Shown here: in pieces, positions 1 through 7,059 of the stretch | How positions within the stretch are numbered: the stretch's first letter is position 1 | Layout: every line of letters begins with the position of its first letter | Assembly (NCBI GenBank): GCA_964614415.1 | Contig: CAZTLE010000154.1 | Coordinates: 1-10,262 of the forward strand | Length of the DNA: 10,262 bases | Origin: CAZTLE01 sp964614415 | Lineage (GTDB): Bacteria > Bacteroidota > Bacteroidia > Flavobacteriales > Flavobacteriaceae | Direction of reading: 5' to 3' | Program-made: the position numbers and the translations under genes | The notes under the pieces: model-generated | The model's database searches: none | What the model was told of the DNA's origin: nothing | Seen by the model: only the letters and a program-made list of their open reading frames with translations

Positions 1-1
1 T

Positions 2-1096
2 ATGACATTAGTTTTTGTGGTCAACGGAATTAGCGGGAGCGGGGGTCTTGAACGTGTCCTCTCCATACGCACCCGCTATCTCATAGATGTGTTTGGATAC
101 CACGTTCATATTGTGGTCTTATACGAACACACCGTTACCCCGTTCTACAACTTCCATGAGGGTATAAACTTCCATTTCTTCGACGACCTTGCCCTGGAAA
201 CAGGTTTTCGCGGGATGTTGCGAAGACGTACACCGGTTCAGGAGCTGTTAAGGCAAATATCCCCTGACATAACAACTATTTGCGATGACGGATTGAAGGG
301 ACTTTTCCTGCCCAGATTGTATGGGAAGCATGGGGCCACGGTATATGAGAGGCACGCCTCAAAAAGCATGTTTTCCACTGCCGGTGCAAAAAGTCTGAAG
401 TACAAAGTGTTTGACAAGGTTTCCAATGTGGGAGCCAGGCACTTCGATGCCGTAGTGGTACTTACCACCGGCAACGCTGTCGAATGGGAAGGGGACAATG
501 TGCATGTGATTCCGAATCCGCTGGCAGAAACCTCTCAGGAACTGGCAGAGTTGGATCAAAAAAATGTCATTGCGATCGGAAATCACGGGTACAATAAGGG
601 GCACGACCGCCTGCTTCATATTTGGAAAGCAGTATCTGCCCGAGAACCCGATTGGACACTTCATATCTACGGAAAGGCGGTCGACGATCGATTAATTGAC
701 CTTTGCGAACAATTGGAAATCAGTGATTCGGTAGCGTTCCACGAACCGGTTAGAGCAATTGAGGAGGCCTATTTGAAGTCTTCTGTTTGTGCTATGACCT
801 CTCGGTCGGAGGGATTCGGAATGGTGCTCATCGAAGCGATGTCTCACGGGATACCGTGTATCGCTTATGATTGCCCGGTAGGTCCCCGGGATATCATAGA
901 AGACGGACATAATGGATTCCTTATCCCCGATGGAGAAAGTAATTTATTTGAAGAGCGTCTGTTGCTTCTGATGCAAGACGGCGATTGCCGACGAGAGTTA
1001 GGGGAAGTCGCTCTGAAAAGTGCAAAGCAATACGGATTGGATGTCATCGGGCCACGATGGCACGACCTGTATACAACCTTAAAAACACGTAAGTAG
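2..1096 (+). CDS. GT4 (AmsD-like) glycosyltransferase
   Basis: Probable cytoplasmic, membrane-associated retaining glycosyltransferase of family GT4 (GT-B fold) that adds one sugar to a lipid-linked repeat unit; donor and acceptor cannot be predicted. The 364-residue length is normal for the family. The N-terminal domain opens with a glycine-rich loop (SGSGGLERV, residues 11-19) right after the first beta strand. The C-terminal domain has the acidic EX7E motif (E270 and E278 in SEGFGMVLIEA), followed by a CPVGPRDII stretch (291-299) typical of the AmsD-like subgroup. The ATG at position 2 is accepted because the first strand and glycine loop follow it at the expected distance, although nothing upstream is visible. 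The donor-binding GR...K motif is degenerate: residues 193-200 read GNHGYNKG, with Asn in place of the usual Arg. It is followed after 1 nt by a related GT4 gene. The family call is firm; the specific function is unknown. Confidence 0.9.
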   Translation: MTLVFVVNGISGSGGLERVLSIRTRYLIDVFGYHVHIVVLYEHTVTPFYNFHEGINFHFFDDLALETGFRGMLRRRTPVQELLRQISPDITTICDDGLKGLFLPRLYGKHGATVYERHASKSMFSTAGAKSLKYKVFDKVSNVGARHFDAVVVLTTGNAVEWEGDNVHVIPNPLAETSQELAELDQKNVIAIGNHGYNKGHDRLLHIWKAVSAREPDWTLHIYGKAVDDRLIDLCEQLEISDSVAFHEPVRAIEEAYLKSSVCAMTSRSEGFGMVLIEAMSHGIPCIAYDCPVGPRDIIEDGHNGFLIPDGESNLFEERLLLLMQDGDCRRELGEVALKSAKQYGLDVIGPRWHDLYTTLKTRK

Positions 1097-1097
1097 A

Positions 1098-2219
1098 GTG
1101 AGAATAGTGTTCTATACGGATCAACTACACACGCACGGTGGCATTGAAAAAGTGCTTTCACTGAAGCTTAACTATTTTGGTTCCAATTCGGATTATGAAG
1201 TTATCCTCCTGACGACACAACAAGACGGAAAGCCATTTTGTTATGATGTTCCGGAGTCAATACAACATATTGATCTCGGAATTAAGTACAATAGAGCCAG
1301 AAGCTATTTCTCTCCCGGAAATCTGCTAAAAACGATGGTTCATTCGCGTTCCCTGCGAAAGACCCTGCGCCGGATATTGCCCGATGTTGTTATTGTATGC
1401 AACTACGACCCCGGCTTTTATGTGATTCCCTCTATGCGTGGGTTCCGCTCCGTCAAAGAATTTCACAGTTCCCAATTTTGGAGGACCCAATCCCATAATG
1501 TGAAAGGGTTGAAGCGATTGGTATATAAAAGGCAGTTGAAGGCCGAAAAGAAATACGATGCGTTGGTTGTTCTTCACAAGGAAGAGGCCGGCTTCTTTTC
1601 ATCGGGGAAGACATGGGTAATTCCAAACCCTGTGGAACTAACTCCAAACTACACAGCTGAACTTACCAATAAGAAAGTCCTTTTTGTGGGTAGGTTGGCG
1701 CCCGTCAAGGGATTAGACCGTATGATACGTGTATGGGAATCGGTGTGCAAATCGCATCCTGATTGGGAATTGCACTTGTTTGGAGATGATTTTTCAGGTA
1801 CCCGTACGAAGCTTGAAACGCAGATAACGGCTTCCAAAACACAGGGAACTGTTCGGTTTATGGGTAGTGTTACGAATATCCGGCAGGTGATGAGTGAGTA
1901 TTCTATGCTTTTGATGACTTCACTTTCCGAGTGCTTTCCCATGGTCATACTGGAGGCGTTTTCAGTAGGCCTTCCCGTGGTCGCTTTTGATGTGCCTACG
2001 GGACCCAGAAATATCATAACACATGGGAAAAACGGGATGCTCGTTCCGGACGGTGATGCAGAAACCATGGCCGGGGAAGTGGAAGCACTTATCAGAAATA
2101 CTGAAAAGCGGAGTATATTGGGTGCTAATGCGAAGGCAGATAGCAGTCAATACGCTCTTAATACGATAATGAAAGCATGGGAAGAAATGTTGGAAACCTT
2201 GCTGGAGAACGATAAATAA
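1098..2219 (+). CDS. GT4 (AmsD-like) glycosyltransferase
   Basis: Second GT4 glycosyltransferase, 373 residues, predicted to extend the undecaprenyl-linked oligosaccharide on the cytoplasmic face. Visible motifs are the N-terminal glycine loop (HTHGGIEKVLS, 11-21), an intact donor-diphosphate motif GRLAPVKGLD (198-207), and the EX7E acidic pair E278/E286 in SECFPMVILEA, followed by FDVPTGPRNII (297-307). The start is a GTG 1 nt after the previous stop. No other start fits better, because the first beta strand (RIVFYTD) begins at residue 2. It resembles the preceding gene along its whole length (glycine loop, VIPNP motif, PDW-LH, TGPR/VGPR motif), which points to an old tandem duplication. No Shine-Dalgarno sequence is evident, so translational coupling is likely. 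The acceptor and sugar are unknown. Confidence 0.9.
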   Translation: MRIVFYTDQLHTHGGIEKVLSLKLNYFGSNSDYEVILLTTQQDGKPFCYDVPESIQHIDLGIKYNRARSYFSPGNLLKTMVHSRSLRKTLRRILPDVVIVCNYDPGFYVIPSMRGFRSVKEFHSSQFWRTQSHNVKGLKRLVYKRQLKAEKKYDALVVLHKEEAGFFSSGKTWVIPNPVELTPNYTAELTNKKVLFVGRLAPVKGLDRMIRVWESVCKSHPDWELHLFGDDFSGTRTKLETQITASKTQGTVRFMGSVTNIRQVMSEYSMLLMTSLSECFPMVILEAFSVGLPVVAFDVPTGPRNIITHGKNGMLVPDGDAETMAGEVEALIRNTEKRSILGANAKADSSQYALNTIMKAWEEMLETLLENDK

Positions 2220-2224
2220 CCTGT

Positions 2225-3313
2225 ATGCTGGATTTTATTCCATTAGATCAATACACCCCTCTGTTCTATTACGCTTTGCTGGCGTTAACGGCGGGGATTT
2301 TTCTCCATTCGTACCTCACGAACATGGAGTCACCGGGTAGTATCAAGATTATACGAAACACAGCTCTTTTCTTGTTCTTGGGAACAATATTCTACATGGG
2401 ATTGCGCCCGGTTAGTGGTCAGTACTTCGGAGATATGGCTATATATGCTAAGCGATTCAACAGATACCAGCAAGGCTTCACCATAATCGCAACAAAAGAC
2501 GTTGCCTTTCAACTTTTCATCAAAGTAATGGCACTGAGCAGTAACATGCACATATTCTTCCTAACATGTGCAGCCTTGTATATTGTCCCCTTGTATAAAG
2601 CTTCGAAGAACTTTTTTAGCAGTTATTGGGGGTATGGATTTATCATACTTCTTGCCTCTATGTCCTTTTGGCCGTACGGTACGAATGGAATTCGCAATGG
2701 GATAGCTACTTCCTTTTTTATTCTGGCACTGGCTTATCAAAACAAGCATTTCTTTTTTGTGCTATTGCTTGTCCTGTCATGTGCTTTTCACAAGAGTATG
2801 TTGCTACCCACTCTGGCACTGACCCTCACATTTCTGCATAATAACCCGAAGAGCTATTTTGTGGCCTGGTTCCTGGCTATTCCGTTGTCTTTGGCTTTTG
2901 AGGGTTTTTGGGAGTCCTTCTTCGGAAGTTTTGGGTTCGATGAGCGCTTTTCATACTTTACAGACGATACGTACGCCGATCAGTTCAGCCGAATAGGTTT
3001 CCGCTGGGACTTCCTTTTGTACAGTGCCACCGGAGTTTTTGCCGCCTGGTATTTCATCTATAAAAAGAAATATACCGATGCCTTTTATTACCGACTTGTA
3101 AATATCTTTTTATTGTCCAATGCTTTCTGGGTGCTTGTTATTCGCTCCAGTTTTTCAAATCGTTTTGCCTACCTGTCCTGGTTTATGCTGGGTCTGGTGA
3201 TTATATATCCTTTGTTAAAAAACAGACTTTTTGAACGACAACATCGTGTGATTGGAAATATTCTGATCATTTATTTTCTCTTTAGTTTTGCGTTGAACGT
3301 TGTCCTTTCCTAA
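2225..3313 (+). CDS. EpsG-family membrane protein, probable Wzy-type polysaccharide polymerase
   Basis: Polytopic inner-membrane protein of 362 residues with roughly nine to ten hydrophobic segments. Clear ones lie near residues 12-31, 44-60, 109-125, 136-149, 158-170, 175-187, 211-226, 262-278, 291-306, 316-330 and 342-361. EpsG-type signatures are visible: RPVSGQYFGDM-IY (61-74) after the second segment, NGIRNGIA (154-161) at the start of a mid-protein helix, the FHKSMLL motif (188-194), and SNRFAYL (311-317) late in the protein. EpsG proteins are thought to polymerise repeat units at the periplasmic side, as Wzy proteins do. This is the only candidate polymerase in the window and it sits among the glycosyltransferases, which supports that role. 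It starts 5 nt after the previous stop. Sequence divergence in this class is high, so the polymerase role is inferred from family and context. Confidence 0.85.
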   Translation: MLDFIPLDQYTPLFYYALLALTAGIFLHSYLTNMESPGSIKIIRNTALFLFLGTIFYMGLRPVSGQYFGDMAIYAKRFNRYQQGFTIIATKDVAFQLFIKVMALSSNMHIFFLTCAALYIVPLYKASKNFFSSYWGYGFIILLASMSFWPYGTNGIRNGIATSFFILALAYQNKHFFFVLLLVLSCAFHKSMLLPTLALTLTFLHNNPKSYFVAWFLAIPLSLAFEGFWESFFGSFGFDERFSYFTDDTYADQFSRIGFRWDFLLYSATGVFAAWYFIYKKKYTDAFYYRLVNIFLLSNAFWVLVIRSSFSNRFAYLSWFMLGLVIIYPLLKNRLFERQHRVIGNILIIYFLFSFALNVVLS

Positions 3314-3316
3314 TCG

Positions 3317-4198
3317 ATGATTACGATTTTCACCCCCACATATAACCGCGCTTACATTTTACCTCAGCTTTACAATAGTCTGCTCCGTCAATCCAACACC
3401 AAATTTATATGGATGGTTATTGATGATGGCTCAACCGATGATACGGGCGTTCTTATCGAAAAATGGAAATCGGAAAGGAAGATCGCTATTGAATACGTTC
3501 GAAAGGAGAATGGAGGCATGCATACAGCCCATAACAAGGCATTTGACCTGGTAACCACGGATTGCTGCGTTTGCATTGATTCCGATGATTATCTTCCCGA
3601 CACAGGTGTGGCCGATATGCTCGAAGCCTGGGACGAGATCAAAGACGAAGCAACGCTTGCGGGTGTTATCGGACTGGACGCAAATAAAGAAGGTGAAGTT
3701 ATAGGCTCCCGTTTTCCGGATGGACTTACACGAAGTACACTGAACGCATTGCAGCGCAAACACAAGGTTACCGGAGACAAAAAGCTGGTTATGCGGACAT
3801 TGGTAGTTCAGGAGTTTGACAGATATCCTGAGTATTCCGAAGAACGTCTGGTTCCTCTGGGGACATTGTATCTTAAGATTGATCAGAAATATCAGTGGTC
3901 CATTGTCAACAAGGTTTTTTGTATCGTAGAGTATTTACAGGACGGCTCCACACGAAATATCTTAAATCAGTATCGCAGGAATCCAAAAGGATTTGCGTAC
4001 GAACGACAACTACGGATTGCATTGGAACCTTCCATAGGGAGAAAATTTAGAAATTATATTCATCTTGTTTCTTCGGCTTTCTTTGCCGGGGATCTGAGAT
4101 TACTGACCTCGGCTAAATACAAGTATCTCATGCCTTTGGCGTTCGTTCCCGGTTTGCTGTTTCATTGGTATGTGCTAGGTAAAACGAAACGTTCGTAA
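3317..4198 (+). CDS. GT2 glycosyltransferase
   Basis: Probable inverting glycosyltransferase of family GT2 (GT-A fold), 293 residues, cytoplasmic. The N-terminal nucleotide-binding half is textbook: TIFTPTYNR (3-11), the first acidic motif DDGSTDDT (36-43), NGGMHTAHN (65-73) and the metal-binding DSDD (88-91, the DXD motif). The middle carries GDKKLVMRT (153-161) and an EE pair (175-176). This matches a GT2 subgroup common in Bacteroidota and Firmicutes polysaccharide loci, where a GEKF-type acidic motif takes the catalytic-base position. Hydrophobic stretches near 242-255 and 272-286 may lie against the membrane. The gene starts 3 nt after the epsG-like stop and its own stop abuts the next ATG (TAAATG), so it is tightly coupled on both sides. 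The donor sugar is unknown. Confidence 0.9.
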   Translation: MITIFTPTYNRAYILPQLYNSLLRQSNTKFIWMVIDDGSTDDTGVLIEKWKSERKIAIEYVRKENGGMHTAHNKAFDLVTTDCCVCIDSDDYLPDTGVADMLEAWDEIKDEATLAGVIGLDANKEGEVIGSRFPDGLTRSTLNALQRKHKVTGDKKLVMRTLVVQEFDRYPEYSEERLVPLGTLYLKIDQKYQWSIVNKVFCIVEYLQDGSTRNILNQYRRNPKGFAYERQLRIALEPSIGRKFRNYIHLVSSAFFAGDLRLLTSAKYKYLMPLAFVPGLLFHWYVLGKTKRS

Positions 4199-5287
4199 AT
4201 GCGAATACTCCACGTCATAAATAGTTTGGAAATGGGAGGGGCCGAAAAATTGGTTCTTCACTCGGTACCGAGATACAATGCGGCCGGTATTTCCGCGGAG
4301 GTTTTACTGCTTAAGCGAACCAACTCCACATTATACACGGCGTTAAAAGAATCAGGATGCAGGATCTTCGATCTGGGAACCAGCTCGGTGTACAATCCGA
4401 TGCACATATTCAGATTGAAAAAGTTTCTGAAACAGTACGATCTGGTGCACGTCCACTTGTTCCCGGGGCTCTATTGGGCAGCTATGGCAAAATACCTCGT
4501 TTCGGGATCGCCCGGGTTGATTTATACGGAACATAACACCACCAATCGACGACGGGATCACTTTCTGCTCAAAAGATTGGATCGCTGGGTGTATAAAAGA
4601 TTCGACAAGCTGGTTACCATTTCCGATGATGTTGACAGGCAATTAAAGGCGCACCTGAAAGGACGCAGTGATTCAGATTTTATTCGGATCCCAAACGGTA
4701 TCGACCTGAATGAGATCGATAAGGCGACACCCTACGATCGCAATGAATTCAGCAAAGATGTCACGGAAAGATTGCTTCTTCAAGTGGCAAGTTTTACGGA
4801 ACAGAAAGATCAGGAAACACTTATCAAAGCCGTAGCTCAATGTGAGACTCCGGTTCGATTATTACTGGTGGGAGTAGGAGAGAAGGTGGAAGCATGTAAG
4901 AATCTCGCAAGTGAACTTGGGATATTGGACAGGGTCGAATTTCTGAGGGTACGAGATGACGTTCCCCGATTATTGAAGACCGTGGATGCGGTAGTGCTTT
5001 CCACACATTTCGAGGGTCTTTCGTTGTCCTGTCTCGAAGGGATGGCGAGCGGAAAGCCGTTTATTGCTTCTGCTGCTCCGGGATTGTCAACTATTGTTGA
5101 AGGACATGGTCTTTTGTTTCCCATAGGAGATGCAACGACACTCGCACGTCTTTTAGATCGTGTTTTAACCGATGAAGAGCTCGCCCGGGAAACAGCTGAT
5201 AATTGCAAGGCAAGAGCCGAAGAGTTTAGCATCGAGAATACCGTGGACGCCCATTTAAAACTGTACAAAAGCATATGCAAAGACTAA
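4199..5287 (+). CDS. GT4 glycosyltransferase
   Basis: GT4 (GT-B) glycosyltransferase, 362 residues, near the usual family length. It opens with RILHVINSLEMGGAEKLV (2-19), where MGGAE is the glycine loop. VHVHLF (83-88) and TEHNT (110-114) follow as acceptor-side motifs typical of GT4, then RIPNGID (163-169). In the C-terminal domain the donor motif reads VASFTEQKDQETLI (196-209), with the Arg of GR replaced by Ser but the Lys kept, a variant I recall in other GT4 proteins. The EX7E pair is E272/E280 in FEGLSLSCLEGMASG. The ATG immediately follows the previous TAA with no spacer and no visible ribosome-binding site. The 3' end overlaps the next gene by 13 nt. It likely adds an internal residue of the repeat unit; specificity is not predictable. 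Confidence 0.9.
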   Translation: MRILHVINSLEMGGAEKLVLHSVPRYNAAGISAEVLLLKRTNSTLYTALKESGCRIFDLGTSSVYNPMHIFRLKKFLKQYDLVHVHLFPGLYWAAMAKYLVSGSPGLIYTEHNTTNRRRDHFLLKRLDRWVYKRFDKLVTISDDVDRQLKAHLKGRSDSDFIRIPNGIDLNEIDKATPYDRNEFSKDVTERLLLQVASFTEQKDQETLIKAVAQCETPVRLLLVGVGEKVEACKNLASELGILDRVEFLRVRDDVPRLLKTVDAVVLSTHFEGLSLSCLEGMASGKPFIASAAPGLSTIVEGHGLLFPIGDATTLARLLDRVLTDEELARETADNCKARAEEFSIENTVDAHLKLYKSICKD

Positions 5288-6435
5288 AGCTGGTTCGTAT
5301 TACTACGGTTCCCGTTTCCCTCGAGAAGTTGCTTGAGGGGCAGTTGCGTTTTATGTCTCAGTACTACGAGGTATGTGCAATCAGCTCCGAACAGGAGCGG
5401 CTGAGAGACTACGGAGAAAAGGAGGGGGTAATGACCCATTACGTCCCGCTTACCCGAAAAATCACACCTTTACGGGATCTTGCCGCGGTTTGGAAGTTGT
5501 ATCGTTTCTGTAGAACGTATAAACCGGCCATAGTTCATTCCCATACGCCCAAGGCGGGGATTGTCGGGATGCTGGCGGCCCGACTGGCAGGAGTTCCTTT
5601 GCGTATGCACACGGTCGCAGGCCTTCCGCTTATGGAGGCTTCAGGCCTGAAGAAGCGAATACTACTTGCCGTTGAAAAGCTTACCTACCGATGTGCTCAC
5701 AAGGTCTATCCCAATTCTCTCGGGTTGAAGGATTATATACTTTCAGAAGGACTGACAACCACAGACAAGCTTAGTGTGCTTGGAGAGGGTAGTTCCAATG
5801 GAATTGACACCGATTATTTCGATCCGAAAAATTATTCCGAAGAACACAGTTCGAGCACCCGGAAGCAGCTTGGCATACCCGAATCCGATTTCGTATTTGT
5901 TTTCGTAGGCCGTATGGTGAAAGACAAAGGAATTAATGAACTTGTTGCCGCATTTCAGCAATTGTATCAGGAAAATAAAGCGATCAGTCTGCTACTTGTA
6001 GGGCCATTTGAACCGGAATTGGATCCTGTATCGACTGAGACCGGGGAAGCAATTCAAAGCCATCCGAAGATAGTTACCACCGGATATCAAACGGACATTC
6101 GCTCATTTCTTTCGAGTAGTGATGTGTTGGTCTTTCCAAGCTATCGTGAAGGTTTTCCAAACGTTGTTATGCAAGCCGGCGCCATGGGTTTACCGAGTAT
6201 TGTGACCGATATTAATGGCTGTAACGAGATTATAACCCATGGAGTGAATGGTCTGATCATTCCTCCGAAGAATGCTTCGGTGCTGCGCGATACGATGTTG
6301 GAAATAGTTGAAAACCCGGAGCTTAGGCGGTCACTTGCGGGAGAAAGCCGCCAAAGGATTGTAGCTCGATACGACAGGAAGCGAATGTGGGAACTGATTT
6401 TAGAAGAATACAGAAAAGTCCAATCCGGGCTTTAA
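5275..6435 (+). CDS. CapM/PglA-like GT4 glycosyltransferase
   Basis: GT4 glycosyltransferase of the CapM/PglA-like subgroup, 386 residues. The N terminus RITTVPVSLEKLLEGQ (8-23) replaces the usual glycine loop, as in this subgroup. HSHTPKAGIVGMLAARLAGVP (88-108) and GEGSSNGID (170-178) are hallmark motifs. The donor motif is intact (VGRMVKDKGI, 211-220). The acidic EX7E motif reads REGFPNVVMQ (291-300), so the second Glu is Gln. The subgroup includes enzymes that add the second sugar onto a PglC-primed carrier. Its place directly upstream of the pglC-like gene suggests it acts right after the priming step. The ATG lies inside the previous gene (13-nt overlap) and is supported because the conserved N terminus begins within four residues. 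The role as second-sugar transferase is inference. Confidence 0.88.
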   Translation: MQRLKLVRITTVPVSLEKLLEGQLRFMSQYYEVCAISSEQERLRDYGEKEGVMTHYVPLTRKITPLRDLAAVWKLYRFCRTYKPAIVHSHTPKAGIVGMLAARLAGVPLRMHTVAGLPLMEASGLKKRILLAVEKLTYRCAHKVYPNSLGLKDYILSEGLTTTDKLSVLGEGSSNGIDTDYFDPKNYSEEHSSSTRKQLGIPESDFVFVFVGRMVKDKGINELVAAFQQLYQENKAISLLLVGPFEPELDPVSTETGEAIQSHPKIVTTGYQTDIRSFLSSSDVLVFPSYREGFPNVVMQAGAMGLPSIVTDINGCNEIITHGVNGLIIPPKNASVLRDTMLEIVENPELRRSLAGESRQRIVARYDRKRMWELILEEYRKVQSGL

Positions 6436-6443
6436 TATCTTTG
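6436..6443 (+). promoter_or_regulatory. Possible Bacteroidota -7 box (TATCTTTG)
   Basis: TATCTTTG matches the Bacteroidota sigma-ABfr -7 consensus TAnnTTTG exactly and sits directly after the stop codon of the upstream GT4, in the 12-nt gap before the pglC-like ATG. I see no convincing TTG-type -33 element about 19-23 nt upstream. Transcription from here would begin almost at the ATG (6448) and give a leaderless message. It is therefore either a weak internal promoter or a chance match. Confidence 0.35.
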
Positions 6444-6447
6444 CCGT

Positions 6448-7059
6448 ATGTACAGGAATTTCATCAAGGTTTTGGGAGATTATGTCATTGCGATCGTCCT
6501 GCTCGTCCTGCTTTCACCAATATTTATAACAATCACTATAATTTTAATAGTGGCCAATGGTGGTAGTCCGTTCTTCCTGCAAAGGCGGCCCGGGAAAGGT
6601 GAGAAAATATTTACCATCATTAAATTCAGGACCATGAATAACGCCAGGGATAAGGATGGGCAATTACTTCCGGACAAAGATCGGCTAACTTCTGTTGGCC
6701 GGTTCGTACGTTCTACTTCCCTGGATGAGATCCCCCAATTACTGAATGTGGTGACAGGAGCAATGAGTATCGTAGGACCGAGACCGTTATTGCCCGAATA
6801 CCTGCCGTTGTACAACGATTTTCAGAAACAGAGACATCTTGTCAAACCGGGAATTACAGGTTGGGCGCAGGACAATGGACGGAATGCACTTAGTTGGGAA
6901 GAAAAATTTGAATTGGACATTGACTATGTCAAAAAAGTTAGCTTTGCACTAGATTGCCGAATATTGGCCAAAACCATTGTAAAAGTATTTAAGCGAAGCG
7001 ATATCAATAATGCCGCTGCGGCGACCATGGAGCCATTTAAAGGTTCGGAGAAAACATGA
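6448..7059 (+). CDS. pglC: PglC-like undecaprenyl-phosphate sugar phosphotransferase (initiating enzyme)
   Basis: Small monotopic phosphoglycosyl transferase, 203 residues. It transfers a sugar phosphate from a UDP-sugar to undecaprenyl phosphate and so starts the lipid-linked repeat unit on the inner-membrane cytoplasmic face. An N-terminal hydrophobic segment (about 12-35) contains the Ser23-Pro24 break that makes the re-entrant helix in PglC enzymes. KFRTM (59-63), the catalytic Asp93-Glu94 dyad in TSLDEIPQLLN, and IVGPRPLL (108-115) are all present. The length and spacing equal the minimal PglC unit, not the larger WbaP/WcaJ type with four extra helices. One oddity is that the usual GWAQVNGRN reads GWAQDNGRN (138-146). 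The neighbouring pglD-, pglE- and pglF-like genes suggest the substrate is UDP-di-N-acetylbacillosamine. The gene overlaps the next by 4 nt (ATGA). Confidence 0.92.
   Translation: MYRNFIKVLGDYVIAIVLLVLLSPIFITITIILIVANGGSPFFLQRRPGKGEKIFTIIKFRTMNNARDKDGQLLPDKDRLTSVGRFVRSTSLDEIPQLLNVVTGAMSIVGPRPLLPEYLPLYNDFQKQRHLVKPGITGWAQDNGRNALSWEEKFELDIDYVKKVSFALDCRILAKTIVKVFKRSDINNAAAATMEPFKGSEKT

Noticed and set aside
1649..2068. 139-codon minus-strand open frame in the second GT4 gene
   Set aside because: It is antisense to the donor-binding and EX7E region, and the length is explained by codon bias on the coding strand.
4837..5280. 147-codon open frame on the minus strand within the third GT4 gene
   Set aside because: It is a shadow of a strongly supported plus-strand gene, has low-complexity Ser/Thr-rich translation with no recognisable motif, and has no promoter or start context of its own.
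5275..5287. Possible frameshift or fusion between the third and fourth GT4 genes because of the 13-nt overlap
   Set aside because: Both proteins have complete family termini. The overlap includes only the last residues of one and the first four of the other, so it fits translational coupling and not a broken fusion.
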